Positions 33,117-41,354 of a DNA stretch of 56,776 bases are shown in pieces (the stretch's first letter is position 1; the number at the start of each line of letters is the position of its first letter). A program made the position numbers and the translations under genes. The DNA comes from Duncaniella sp. (GTDB lineage: Bacteria > Bacteroidota > Bacteroidia > Bacteroidales > Muribaculaceae). The stretch is from assembly GCA_029061025.1 (NCBI GenBank), contig JAIDSW010000076.1, positions 1 through 56,776 of the forward strand, written 5' to 3'. Under the pieces are notes generated by a model. The model searched no databases. It worked only from the letters and a program-made list of their open reading frames with translations, and was not told where the DNA came from.

Positions 33117-34410
33117 ACGCGCCCATGCGGCATGGGAGGCTATGGCACCGCTGCGCCGCTCCCGTACCAGGCTCAAGAATTTCACCTATGGCGACCAATG
33201 GTCGTGGCCCGTGGCCGATGCCTCGGGGCATATCATCACCGAGGGTGATGCCGTGCGCTCATTAGGCAAGACCCCGCTTACCAACAATCTGCTGCGTTCG
33301 CTCGTAAAGAGCGTGGTGGGGCGCTTCCGCTACAATATAGCCGCCGAGAAGCGCAAAGAAAGTGCCGCACCGGCCTTCAACCGCCTCGACGAACTGGATG
33401 CGCGCACTCTCGAGGAGTTTCTCATATCAGGCTGCGCCATTCAGCGCGTGGTGGCCGAGAAGCGACCCGAAGGATGCGGAGCGTGGGCCGACAAAGTCTC
33501 GCCGGCACTGTTTTTCTGCAATCCGTTCACTGACCCGCGCGGCACCGACATCGAACTTATAGGCATGCTCCACGAGATGGACTGCGAGCAGATGATAATG
33601 AGATTCGGACACGGAAATGCCCGACGGGCGCGCATGATACGCGACACGTGGCGTCGCAACTGCCGCGATGACGATTCTTCCACCGCTTTCTCACATCATC
33701 CCGGCACCTTTTTCAGCGCTTCGGCCGACGGTAAATGCCGCGTGATAGAGGTGTGGACGCTCGACTACACCGGCAACCGCCGCTCGGCATCGTCGTCAAC
33801 CTCTTATAAGGTGGAATGGCATTGCCGTTATTATGCTCCCTGCGGCATGCTGCTCGACCATACGGTATCGCCGTATGCCGACGGATCACACCCGTTTGTA
33901 GTGAAGTTCTATCCGCTCACCGACGGTGAGGTGCACCCCTTCATAGAGGATATCGTGGAGCAGCAGCGTCACATCAACCGCCTCATCACCATGATTGACC
34001 ACGTGCTGGCGGTATCGGCCAAAGGAGTGCTTCTGTATCCGCTCGAAGCGCAACCCGACGGTTTTTCGATAGCCGACGCCGTGGCGCTATGGAACCGTCC
34101 CGGCGGCGTGATACCCATCGACGGCACCGCAGGCCGCATTCCCACCCAGCTCAATTCCGAGGCGTCGACCGACAATGCCGCCCGTCTGCTCGACATCGAG
34201 ATGAACATGATGCGCCAGATTTCGGGCGTATCGGCGGCTCTACAGGGGCAGACTTCGGCCGCCAACCAATCGGCCACCATGTTTGAGAGCCAGATCCAAA
34301 ACTCAGCCATAGCCCTGCTCGATATTTTCGAGACTTTCAATACGTTCCGCACCGTGCGCGATGAAAAGCTTGCACAATGCGCCGGAATCTGCAAAATTAA
34401 CAGCAATTAA
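33088..34410 (+). CDS. P22-type phage portal-like protein
   Basis: A 440-residue protein with the sequence pattern of P22-type portals: an N-terminal YGDQW segment, then LTNNLLRSLVKSVVGRFRYN, LISGCAIQRVV, LFFCNPFTDPRGTDIELI and VIEVWTLD. FIEDIVEQQRHINRLITMID (about 292-311) follows, then the late RQISGVSAALQGQ ... SATMFESQIQNSA. Portals are the twelve-part rings through which phage DNA enters the head. Family members usually exceed 600 residues, so the C-terminal barrel is shorter or absent. An alternative start is the ATG at 33100. No terminase, capsid, protease or tail gene is in the window. Confidence 0.75.
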   Translation: MNRNMTSPFERAHAAWEAMAPLRRSRTRLKNFTYGDQWSWPVADASGHIITEGDAVRSLGKTPLTNNLLRSLVKSVVGRFRYNIAAEKRKESAAPAFNRLDELDARTLEEFLISGCAIQRVVAEKRPEGCGAWADKVSPALFFCNPFTDPRGTDIELIGMLHEMDCEQMIMRFGHGNARRARMIRDTWRRNCRDDDSSTAFSHHPGTFFSASADGKCRVIEVWTLDYTGNRRSASSSTSYKVEWHCRYYAPCGMLLDHTVSPYADGSHPFVVKFYPLTDGEVHPFIEDIVEQQRHINRLITMIDHVLAVSAKGVLLYPLEAQPDGFSIADAVALWNRPGGVIPIDGTAGRIPTQLNSEASTDNAARLLDIEMNMMRQISGVSAALQGQTSAANQSATMFESQIQNSAIALLDIFETFNTFRTVRDEKLAQCAGICKINSN

Positions 34411-34445
34411 CAGTGCGGTATGGTTATTACGCCCACATATCGTGG

Positions 34446-34453
34446 TATTTTTG
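34446..34453 (+). promoter_or_regulatory. Possible internal -7 element
   Basis: TATTTTTG fits TAnnTTTG and lies about 41 bp before the ATG at 34495, in the 84-bp gap after the portal-like gene. The -33 position holds only a weak match. It could let the last two genes of the island be made separately. Confidence 0.4.
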
Positions 34454-34494
34454 CAACGATAATAGTAAATAACCACAACCTAAATCTTATCTAT

Positions 34495-34860
34495 ATGCTT
34501 GAACTTGTCGATCGCCGCAACCGCGACTTCGCGCGCCGCTGCAAGGAAATAATGGAACTCAACCACGCTCCCGAGTCGCTCTCGTCTCTCGCTGCAAAAG
34601 CAGCCGCATCAGCCGCCCCGTGTTACTACGTGAGCTATGACATGGCCGTGCGCACCGTGCGCGAATACCGCCGCGGAGAGCTTGGCACAATCAGCCCGTT
34701 ACGCCGATCCATGTGGGAAGAAATCAGCCGCAAGGTAGCCTCGTTTGAGGCCCGCGGCTACGGCTACCATAGGGCAGTAGAGACGGTGCTTCGCACAGCC
34801 ACCGCATCGAGCTTCTTCATCTCACCCGTTACAGCCCGACATATCGCGGCGAAAATCTGA
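34495..34860 (+). CDS. Small conserved phage-type protein of unknown function
   Basis: A 121-residue, basic, helical protein (LELVDRRNRDFARRCKEI, PCYYVSYDMAVRTVREYRRG, SPLRRSMWEEISRKV, ATASSFFISPVTARHI). It recalls small proteins I associate with Bacteroidetes prophages, with a Y-Y-V-S-Y segment and an ending with SFFIS, but I cannot name a family. The start at 34495 is chosen because the upstream part of the frame (from 34420) runs through the candidate promoter. It is 18 bp upstream of the next gene on the same strand. Confidence 0.65.
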   Translation: MLELVDRRNRDFARRCKEIMELNHAPESLSSLAAKAAASAAPCYYVSYDMAVRTVREYRRGELGTISPLRRSMWEEISRKVASFEARGYGYHRAVETVLRTATASSFFISPVTARHIAAKI

Positions 34861-34878
34861 CGAATACCAATCAATTCT

Positions 34879-35355
34879 ATGAACTACACACTCTACACGG
34901 AGAAAATTCTCCCCATCGCCCGCTCCCTCGCCGCAATGCAGATTCTTGCCGACAATCACGGCGAGGGCGACGGCGCGCATCCCCTCAGCCCGCTGCTCGA
35001 GGATTTCAGGCTTCCGCTCGTGAAGCAGCTCATGCTCCAGTCTTATATAGAAATGACCATAAATCTACGCCGGTATATCGATGAAGCCGAGATACCTCAG
35101 GCCGACATGGATTTCGATCGGTTTAATCTAAGCTTCAACACTCCACGAGGATTCGGCAGCGTGGAAGCCGATATGCTTCTGTCGGCGATGGAACAGATAA
35201 TAGCACTCGGCACGGTAGCGTCAGTCATGCGTGTGTGGCGTCCCGAGTCGCCGGCAGCCGCCAATGCCTTCTCTAATCTCGCCGCCGAATATCTCGCCCG
35301 TGCACTCTCGCTGCTTTTACCGCCGTTTCCCAAGGCAATACTTCCGGTATTATAA
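34879..35355 (+). CDS. Small helical protein of unknown function in the portal island
   Basis: A 158-residue protein, largely helical, without signal peptide or recognised domain (IARSLAAMQILADNHGEG, LVKQLMLQSYIEMTINLRRYID, LNFNTPRGFGSVE-like turn, then a hydrophobic helix ALSLLLPPFPKAI at the end). It closes the four-gene island and is followed by the AT-rich hairpin repeat at 35357-35480. The position suggests a role tied to the portal-like protein, but nothing in the sequence shows it. Confidence 0.65.
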   Translation: MNYTLYTEKILPIARSLAAMQILADNHGEGDGAHPLSPLLEDFRLPLVKQLMLQSYIEMTINLRRYIDEAEIPQADMDFDRFNLSFNTPRGFGSVEADMLLSAMEQIIALGTVASVMRVWRPESPAAANAFSNLAAEYLARALSLLLPPFPKAILPVL

Positions 35356-35356
35356 A

Positions 35357-35480
35357 TTGAAAATTGAAAATTGAAAATTGAAAATGGAGAATTTAGAATT
35401 GCTGATGTAACAGCTAATAATTCTAAATTCTCCATTCTAAATTTTCAATTCTAAAAGAATTTTTCCATTCTAAATTTTAG
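35357..35480. repeat. AT-rich heptad repeat and long hairpin
   Basis: Four tandem ATTGAAA-type heptads (35357-35385) run into an 18-bp perfect inverted repeat (35383-35400 with 35419-35436) around an 18-base loop, followed by further TCTAAATT words. It lies between two convergent genes, so it may act as a bidirectional terminator. The same words occur at 1-80. Confidence 0.75.
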
Positions 35481-36583
35481 ATTTTCAATTCTTTAAAGTA
35501 GGCGTCGAGCACATCGCGGGCGGCTGTAAACGAGCTCTGCAAATTGGCAAGCACGCGCTCCTCTTTCTCGGCGAGCATCTTTTCAACCACGGGATTGGAA
35601 TAGAAATGGTCGCGCAGCTTCTCGTTGATGGTCTCATACATCCAGTAACGGGCCTGCTCCAGACGGCGGCGCTCGAAATATCCGTTGGCTTTCACGAAAG
35701 CGAAATAGCGGTCGATCATATCCCACACCTCGGGAATGCCGAGCTCGAAATAGCCTGAGTAGGTGAGCACCTCGGGCTGCCATCCTGAAGCCGTAGGCGG
35801 GAAAAGATGCAGTGCGCTGCGGAATTGTGCCTGAGCCAGGCGTGCACGGTCGATATTGTCACCGTCGGCCTTGTTGATCACAATACCGTCGGCCATCTCC
35901 ATGATGCCGCGCTTTATGCCCTGCAGTTCGTCGCCCGTGCCGGCAAGCTGGATAAGCAGAAAGAAGTCGACCATCGAGTGCACGGCGGTCTCGCTCTGAC
36001 CCACACCTACGGTCTCGACGAAAATATTGTCAAAACCTGCGGCCTCGCAGAGCACTATAGTTTCGCGTGTCTTACGCGCCACACCGCCCAGTGACCCAGC
36101 CGAAGGGCTGGGGCGAATGAATGCCGACGGATGCTGCGAGAGCTTCTCCATGCGCGTCTTGTCACCGAGAATACTGCCTTTGGTGCGCTCGCTCGACGGG
36201 TCGATGGCAAGCACGGCCAGACGGCCGCCGTCGCGCAGCACATGGAGGCCAAACACATCTATCGACGTGGATTTACCTGCACCGGGCACACCGGTGATAC
36301 CTATGCGCCGCGAGTTGCCCGAGTAGGGCAGGCATTTCTCAATCACCTCCTGCGCCACAGCCTGATGCTGCGGATTGAGGCTTTCGATAAGCGTGACGGC
36401 ACGCGACAGTACTGTCACGTCACCCTTGAGTATACCTTCCACAAGCTCTCCGGCCGAGGGGAGGGGCTTGCGGCGCACGCGGGTAAGGTAAGGATTAACC
36501 ACAGGCGGCTGCTTCTCGGGGCCCTGATTCACATTAAGCGACCGGTAGCAGCTCTCATTTTCAGGATGCTGTATATTGTCCAT
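35477..36583 (-). CDS. meaB: Methylmalonyl-CoA mutase-associated GTPase MeaB
   Basis: MeaB is a G3E-family GTPase that guards and reloads the B12 cofactor of methylmalonyl-CoA mutase, used in Bacteroidales for propionate formation from succinate. The 368-residue protein has the Walker A GITGVPGAGKST, the switch region DPSSERTKGSILGDKTRM, then FVETVGVGQSE and the base-recognition motif NKADGDN, with a C-terminal dimerisation arm. The mutase genes (mutA/mutB) are not in the window. It has its own promoter just upstream. Confidence 0.95.
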   Translation of the reverse strand: MDNIQHPENESCYRSLNVNQGPEKQPPVVNPYLTRVRRKPLPSAGELVEGILKGDVTVLSRAVTLIESLNPQHQAVAQEVIEKCLPYSGNSRRIGITGVPGAGKSTSIDVFGLHVLRDGGRLAVLAIDPSSERTKGSILGDKTRMEKLSQHPSAFIRPSPSAGSLGGVARKTRETIVLCEAAGFDNIFVETVGVGQSETAVHSMVDFFLLIQLAGTGDELQGIKRGIMEMADGIVINKADGDNIDRARLAQAQFRSALHLFPPTASGWQPEVLTYSGYFELGIPEVWDMIDRYFAFVKANGYFERRRLEQARYWMYETINEKLRDHFYSNPVVEKMLAEKEERVLANLQSSFTAARDVLDAYFKELKI

Positions 36584-36615
36584 CGGGTAGAGATTTTGCT
36601 TTGTCTATCTGATAA

Positions 36616-36645
36616 CAAAATTAGCACAAATCTCCCAAAAGTCAA
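36616..36645 (-). promoter_or_regulatory. Promoter of meaB
   Basis: On the minus strand, TTG within TTTTG (36645-36643) is followed after 19 bases by TAATTTTG (36623-36616), matching the Bacteroidetes consensus. The start would lie near 36609, about 26 bases upstream of the ATG. Confidence 0.7.
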
Positions 36646-36651
36646 AATAAT

Positions 36652-36876
36652 CTATTTCCTCTCACCCTCGTGATTTTCTTCCCATATCAATGTTGCGAGA
36701 TATTTCTCACTACGGCATTGTAGATCCGCTACTCCTTCCTCTATCATATCAGATACAGCTGAGGTATAGTACATATCGGTGGCTTCATCTAATGAAATTC
36801 CAAATAATTCACACAGGCTCATAATAATTTTTGCCACTTTTGATGCCCGTATCACTGTTCTGCTTTCTTCGGTCAT
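36652..36876 (-). CDS. DUF3791 family small protein (third gene of trio)
   Basis: A 74-residue helical, acidic protein of the DUF3791 type: ASKVAKIIMSLCELFGISLDEA precedes a charged tail (ENHEGERK). Its ATG overlaps the stop of the DUF3990 gene by 4 bp. DUF3791 proteins are small partners usually found beside DUF3990 genes; their function is unknown, but the size and coupling fit an antitoxin-like role. The trio is more AT-rich than the genes on both sides. Confidence 0.75.
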   Translation of the reverse strand: MTEESRTVIRASKVAKIIMSLCELFGISLDEATDMYYTSAVSDMIEEGVADLQCRSEKYLATLIWEENHEGERK

Positions 36877-37343
36877 AGTTTTCGGCTTTCAATGTGTTTA
36901 AGGCAGTCATTCAGCATCATTTGTGATCTGATACAATACTGATTATTAGGCTTTTCATATTTAAGCAATCCGAGTGTTTCGTTTTCCGATAACTCTCCTT
37001 CAAAATATCTGTCGAGGGTTTGAATAACCTTATCGTTAGCAATACCACCTACCACCATATCAAAGTCAGTATCATCTTTACCCGCCCTGCACTTCGATAC
37101 AAAGTCAAGCCAAATCTTGTCGTAGGCATCAAATTCGAGAATCTTCCATTCGGCAGGATCAAATTCCAATTCATAAGTATTTATCCAAGCCTCCTTGTTG
37201 CGACGCAGAAAGCGCTGAGCATATCTCACAGCCTGATCCTCCATTGAAGTCAGGTAAAATCCTCTGCCAAAATCAAGAAAATCCCGGGAATGTTCCGTAT
37301 CAGGCCTGCCGACCGAAATATACGAAGAATGATACAGCTTCAT
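36873..37343 (-). CDS. DUF3990 family protein (ADP-ribosyltransferase-like)
   Basis: A 156-residue protein of the DUF3990 family. The opening MKLYHSSY with a His in the first strand, then RDFLDFGRGFYLT and a later acidic region around the DRYFEGEL segment, follow the order of conserved positions in the ADP-ribosyltransferase fold (His, Tyr, then Glu). An NAD-using toxin or modifying enzyme is therefore plausible but not shown. It is embedded between two DUF3791 genes with 4-bp overlaps at both ends (ATGA), which ties the three products to a fixed ratio. Confidence 0.8.
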   Translation of the reverse strand: MKLYHSSYISVGRPDTEHSRDFLDFGRGFYLTSMEDQAVRYAQRFLRRNKEAWINTYELEFDPAEWKILEFDAYDKIWLDFVSKCRAGKDDTDFDMVVGGIANDKVIQTLDRYFEGELSENETLGLLKYEKPNNQYCIRSQMMLNDCLKHIESRKL

Positions 37344-37558
37344 TGAGGTAATACTCCTTTTTCTTTCATGAAATCAGTAATATCGTCCATCAGATAACGG
37401 GAACTGAATGTATGAAGCACGTCATATGAAGGTACAATATAATCATATAGAATACCTGAACTTTTCAATCGGGCATAAACATCGCTCTGGCTCAATTTCA
37501 GCCGTTGAGCAAGTTTACTGATACAATATGTCACAAATTCAAGGGTATTCTTATCCAT
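37340..37558 (-). CDS. DUF3791 family small protein (first gene of trio)
   Basis: A 72-residue protein with LEFVTYCISKLAQRLKLSQSDVYARL and a Y-V-P-S-Y-D-V-L-H-T segment, typical of DUF3791. It is the first gene of the trio, 16 bp downstream of the DUF1573 gene, with no clear promoter of its own in that gap. Its TGA overlaps the ATG of the DUF3990 gene. The early pattern YCISKLAQRL suggests a small helical DNA- or protein-binding fold. A second, diverged copy lies at the other end of the trio. Confidence 0.8.
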   Translation of the reverse strand: MDKNTLEFVTYCISKLAQRLKLSQSDVYARLKSSGILYDYIVPSYDVLHTFSSRYLMDDITDFMKEKGVLPQ

Positions 37559-37574
37559 GATTTCTCCTGTAATT

Positions 37575-38636
37575 TCACTCCCCCGTCAGTCTTATCATTT
37601 CGGTGGGGTTGACTGGGTCGTTGGCTATGATGGAAATGCGGGTATTAAGAGGAGCGGAAGGCTTGAGACGAGAGGGATCGACAGTGACCGTAACGCGCGC
37701 CGATTTTCCTTTCTTGATCTTCACAGCCGAGACGTCGAGTGTCACGGCGGGATCCTGGCAGGTGACGCTGCGCAATATCAGCGGATCGGTACCTGAGTTG
37801 GTGATCTTAAACGTGTGGGTGATTTTCTTCAGCGAGCGGTCGAGATGACCGAGGTCGATACGAGGTTCGCTCAGCGTCATCACCGGGCGCTTGTCCATCT
37901 GCGCCGGGGTGAGGGTTGAGAAGTCTTCCTTGATTATAGCGACGGTCTCTACATTGACAGGGTCGTCGCCGGGCTGTGGAGCGAGACCAAACGAGCCTGT
38001 GGTAAGTCCCCAGTCATTGCTGAGATCAGAATGCAATATGCAGCTTACCACAAACTGCTCGCCGGGAGGCACAGTCTTGGGCTCGCATATCACATTGATG
38101 TATTTGGGTGCACCCGTGATTACGGGATGCAGTGTGTCGGGCGAAGCATTGTAGCCTTCGAGCGATTTCACAGCGGAGTGATCTTTTATCACAGGGCCGT
38201 AGGCCACGGTGGTACCGCGCAGACGCATCGGACCGGCCTCTACCGGATAGCGCGACTTGAGGGTATTGCCTGCTCCTATCACAGTGCCGCGTATCTTCAG
38301 CGTCGTGCGTGAGCGTTCGGCATCGGTCTCCACGTAGATATTTTTCTCAAACTTTCCCGGACGACCTTTCGGGTCAAAACCTACGGTCACCACAGCCGTG
38401 TCGCCGGGGGCGACAGGCTCGTGTGAAAAGGTCGGACGGGTGCAACCGCAGTTGGCTCTCGCGGCCACTATGGCCAACGGTTCCGTGCCTTCGTTGACCA
38501 ACTTGAAGTCACAGTATACGGTGCCCAGATCCTCGTCGAAAGCTCCGAAATCATGAATCTTTTCAAGCCAGCGCACCTGAGCCTGACTTGTGATCGCACA
38601 TAACGCTGCTGCAGCTATAAGAAAAAAGCGTAGCAT
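37575..38636 (-). CDS. DUF1573 protein with several Ig-like repeats
   Basis: A 353-residue exported protein with a signal peptide (about 1-19, ending SQA). The first DUF1573 unit shows IHDFGAFDEDLGTVYCDFKLVNEGTEPLAIVAARANCGCTRP across about 25-67. A similar second unit appears near 262-330 (LGHLDRSLKKITHTFKITNSGTDPLILRSV), this time lacking the CGC motif. DUF1573 domains are Ig-like (ASH/MSP type) and often occur in Bacteroidetes envelope proteins of unknown role. It is 7 bp downstream of a one-unit DUF1573 gene, so the two form an operon. Confidence 0.88.
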   Translation of the reverse strand: MLRFFLIAAAALCAITSQAQVRWLEKIHDFGAFDEDLGTVYCDFKLVNEGTEPLAIVAARANCGCTRPTFSHEPVAPGDTAVVTVGFDPKGRPGKFEKNIYVETDAERSRTTLKIRGTVIGAGNTLKSRYPVEAGPMRLRGTTVAYGPVIKDHSAVKSLEGYNASPDTLHPVITGAPKYINVICEPKTVPPGEQFVVSCILHSDLSNDWGLTTGSFGLAPQPGDDPVNVETVAIIKEDFSTLTPAQMDKRPVMTLSEPRIDLGHLDRSLKKITHTFKITNSGTDPLILRSVTCQDPAVTLDVSAVKIKKGKSARVTVTVDPSRLKPSAPLNTRISIIANDPVNPTEMIRLTGE

Positions 38637-38643
38637 GGTGGTA

Positions 38644-39027
38644 TCAGGGAATGATAGTGCCTGAGAATGTCAGTTTCTGGCGTGAATTTCCGGCATTGGT
38701 CTTGACCTTGACCACACGCTCAAATTCACCCGAGCGGCCTCGGGGATCAAACGTGATGGAAATCTCTCCCTCCTTGCCGGGCTGAACGGGCATCTTGGGA
38801 TAGGATGGCACGGTGCAGCCGCAGCCGCCGTTGGATACGGATACTATCACGAGTGGTTTGTCGCCCGTGTTGGTAAACTTATATGTCGCGGTCACCTTAC
38901 CTCCGTTGGCACGGATGGTGCCGAAATCATGACTCACAGCCTCAAATTTTATCTCGGCTTTGGATTTTGCTTCGGTTACAAAAGCCGTAAACATCACGGC
39001 AAAGAGGAGAAAAAGTATTTTTTTCAT
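38644..39027 (-). CDS. Single-domain DUF1573 protein
   Basis: A 127-residue exported protein: a signal peptide to about residue 20, then one complete DUF1573 unit with VSHDFGTIRANGGKVTATYKF, NTGDKPLVIVSV and GGCGCTVPSYPKMPV-type positions. The CGC pair is kept, as in most members. It precedes the larger DUF1573 gene by 7 bp and follows the second PatB gene by 30 bp, so the four could be one transcript. The function is unknown. Confidence 0.9.
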   Translation of the reverse strand: MKKILFLLFAVMFTAFVTEAKSKAEIKFEAVSHDFGTIRANGGKVTATYKFTNTGDKPLVIVSVSNGGCGCTVPSYPKMPVQPGKEGEISITFDPRGRSGEFERVVKVKTNAGNSRQKLTFSGTIIP

Positions 39028-39057
39028 CTTAAAAATTTGGTTAATCTTGATTAAAAA

Positions 39058-40245
39058 TCACAGACCTGCTTTCACTAAAGCCTCGCGCAACTGGTCAAGG
39101 GCGGCAATGATGGTGTGACGCGGGGCGGCGACATTGAACCTCATGAAGCCGTCGCCTTCGTGGCCGAACATAGCTCCGTCGTTGAGAGCCAGACGCGCAC
39201 GGTTGACAAACAGGTCGATCAATCCGTCATGATCCAGTCCCAGTCCGCGGCAGTCAAGCCATATCAGGAATGAAGCTTCGGGGGCCACGGCCTTGATGCG
39301 CGGCATATGTTCGCGGCAATATTCCTGTACGGCAGCGATATTGTCCTCGATATATTTCAGCGCCTCATCGAGCCAGTCCTCGGCGTGGTTATATGCGGCC
39401 ACGGTACCTACCACGGCCATCATCGTGGGCTCGCCGAATTCATTTACCTCCATCCATTCATAAAATTCCTTGCGCAGCTTCTCATCGGCTATCGCTATCC
39501 ATGAACTCGACAATCCGGGTATATTGAATGTCTTTGACGGAGCGCCAAGCGCTATACCCGTCATGCGGGCTTCCTCACATGTGTCGAGATAAGGATAATG
39601 CTTGCGGCCATGCAGCATCAGGTCACCGTGAATCTCATCCGACACCACCTTCACGCCATATTTCGCCGCCAGACGAGCCACACTTGCAAGCGTGTCGCGG
39701 CTCCACTGCAGGCCTATAGGATTGTGAGGATTACAGAGTATCATCATGGCGGGATGCTCCTCGGCAAATATCTTCTCGAGACCTTCGAGATCCATCGAAT
39801 AATTATCGTCGGCATCACACACGAGCGGATTTTCCACCGTCACGCGGCCGTTTCCGTCGATGAGGCGGCGGAAAGGATGATATACCGGCGGCTGAATCAC
39901 TATCTTATCGCCCTTGCGGGTAAAGAAATTGATAATATAGCCTATACCTCTCACCACGCCGGGAGTAAATGTGAGCATCTCGCGCGTCACCCTCCACCCG
40001 TGGCGGCGGTCGAGCCACGATATTATGGAATTCCAGTATTCATCGGGCACGGCGGCATAGCCGTAGACCGGATGCGATGCGCGCTTCAGGAGCGCGTCGG
40101 TGATAGCGGGATGGGTGGGGAAGTCCATGTCGGCGATCCACATGGCGCGTATATCATCGCGGCCAAACATCGGCAGCAGTGCGTCGGTCTTCATGCAGCC
40201 TGTGTGGCAGCGGTCTATTTCCCGGTCAAAATCGTAGTGGTTCAT
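39058..40245 (-). CDS. PatB/MalY-type PLP-dependent C-S lyase, second copy
   Basis: A 395-residue enzyme of the same family as the gene at 20461-21624. It has AMWIADMDFPT, NPHNPIGLQWSRD, VVSDEIHGDLML and the PLP lysine in GAPSKTFNIPGL. The two proteins share the fold-type I order but differ through most of the chain, so they are old paralogues rather than a recent duplication. This copy has no transporter or DUF3737 gene beside it. A -7-like TACCTTTG lies at 40281-40274, without a clear -33. Confidence 0.92.
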   Translation of the reverse strand: MNHYDFDREIDRCHTGCMKTDALLPMFGRDDIRAMWIADMDFPTHPAITDALLKRASHPVYGYAAVPDEYWNSIISWLDRRHGWRVTREMLTFTPGVVRGIGYIINFFTRKGDKIVIQPPVYHPFRRLIDGNGRVTVENPLVCDADDNYSMDLEGLEKIFAEEHPAMMILCNPHNPIGLQWSRDTLASVARLAAKYGVKVVSDEIHGDLMLHGRKHYPYLDTCEEARMTGIALGAPSKTFNIPGLSSSWIAIADEKLRKEFYEWMEVNEFGEPTMMAVVGTVAAYNHAEDWLDEALKYIEDNIAAVQEYCREHMPRIKAVAPEASFLIWLDCRGLGLDHDGLIDLFVNRARLALNDGAMFGHEGDGFMRFNVAAPRHTIIAALDQLREALVKAGL

Positions 40246-40289
40246 GGTGAGTCAGGATTGAATTTATGAATCACAAAGGTAATACTTTT

Positions 40290-41354
40290 TTACCTTTTCT
40301 TCACCGATTGACCGAGAAATGTGACGCCTATTCGCGAAATGCAGCTGTCAGGGTGCGCGCGCATATAGCGGAATATGATCCAGGGAACATATATACCTGT
40401 CAGGAGCGACAGTAAGCTGTAGATCCACCATGGCAGGGTGACAAAATGACTGAGCACCTGCTGGCTTAATACATTGAAATACCACGACAGCAGGAAGATA
40501 ATATAGTTGGAGCCACGCAGATGGTCAAGCACTCCTATGTGCTTTGATTCAAGAATCTTTGCAAGACTGATATTCATCGCTATACCGAATATAGAGCTGA
40601 AAATCACGAAATCAGTATTCTCCGCGATCAAATACAGCACAGCCCACACCGCTGCCGTAAACACCAAAAACCACATCGATTCCCAAGGTATCGCCCGATC
40701 CACGACTTTCATGTAGCGGGCATACATGAGTCCCAATACGAAATACACTGCAAGACGGCAGGTATCGCTCAGCGAAAACCATGGCTGATGCAGGGCATCG
40801 ATCCAAGGCAGCGCTCCGTAGATCATCACGAGAATAATATATACGGCAAGCTCATTGATTCTGATTCTGCGGGCTATCAGTATCATGCCGTAGGTGATTA
40901 CAAGCAGGGTGAAACTCGTCTGCAGAAACCAGAAAAGCGGAATTATCATCCTGTCGTTTCTCAACAATCCCTCGGCAAGACTTCTCCACGACATCTCAAT
41001 CGCGTCGTCGGCCATACCCGACATCATGGCACGTGGTATAAAAGTGACCACCGTGAGGGTGACAAAGGGCACCATAAGTCGCTTGAGCTTGCCTGCGACA
41101 AAATCGGTCCATCTCACCGCTCCGGTTTTCATCACCACAGTATATCCGAGCAGGAATCCCGATACAAAGATAAACAGCGGCATCCTGAACGAATACATCA
41201 TCCGGTAGATATACGTAGTCTTACCCTCGCATCCATCAGGATACTCGTGCATCGAGTGACCGAGCACTACAAGTATGATACCTATGATCTGAAGATATGA
41301 TACAAACCGCAGAAATCCGGCAGTTCTCTTTTCAGTCAGCACTGACGAAGTCAT
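40290..41354 (-). CDS. Acyltransferase-3 family membrane protein
   Basis: A 354-residue membrane protein with about ten hydrophobic segments. The start has the family arrangement of an early helix with VVLGHSMHEY (His near 38) and RMPLFIFVSGFLLGY, as in acyltransferases that O-acetylate sugars or other envelope molecules. Its acceptor is unknown. It overlaps wbqC by 4 bp (ATGA), and it is the last gene of the long leuS operon. A polysaccharide- or lipid-modifying role fits the WbqC neighbour. Confidence 0.9.
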   Translation of the reverse strand: MTSSVLTEKRTAGFLRFVSYLQIIGIILVVLGHSMHEYPDGCEGKTTYIYRMMYSFRMPLFIFVSGFLLGYTVVMKTGAVRWTDFVAGKLKRLMVPFVTLTVVTFIPRAMMSGMADDAIEMSWRSLAEGLLRNDRMIIPLFWFLQTSFTLLVITYGMILIARRIRINELAVYIILVMIYGALPWIDALHQPWFSLSDTCRLAVYFVLGLMYARYMKVVDRAIPWESMWFLVFTAAVWAVLYLIAENTDFVIFSSIFGIAMNISLAKILESKHIGVLDHLRGSNYIIFLLSWYFNVLSQQVLSHFVTLPWWIYSLLSLLTGIYVPWIIFRYMRAHPDSCISRIGVTFLGQSVKKR

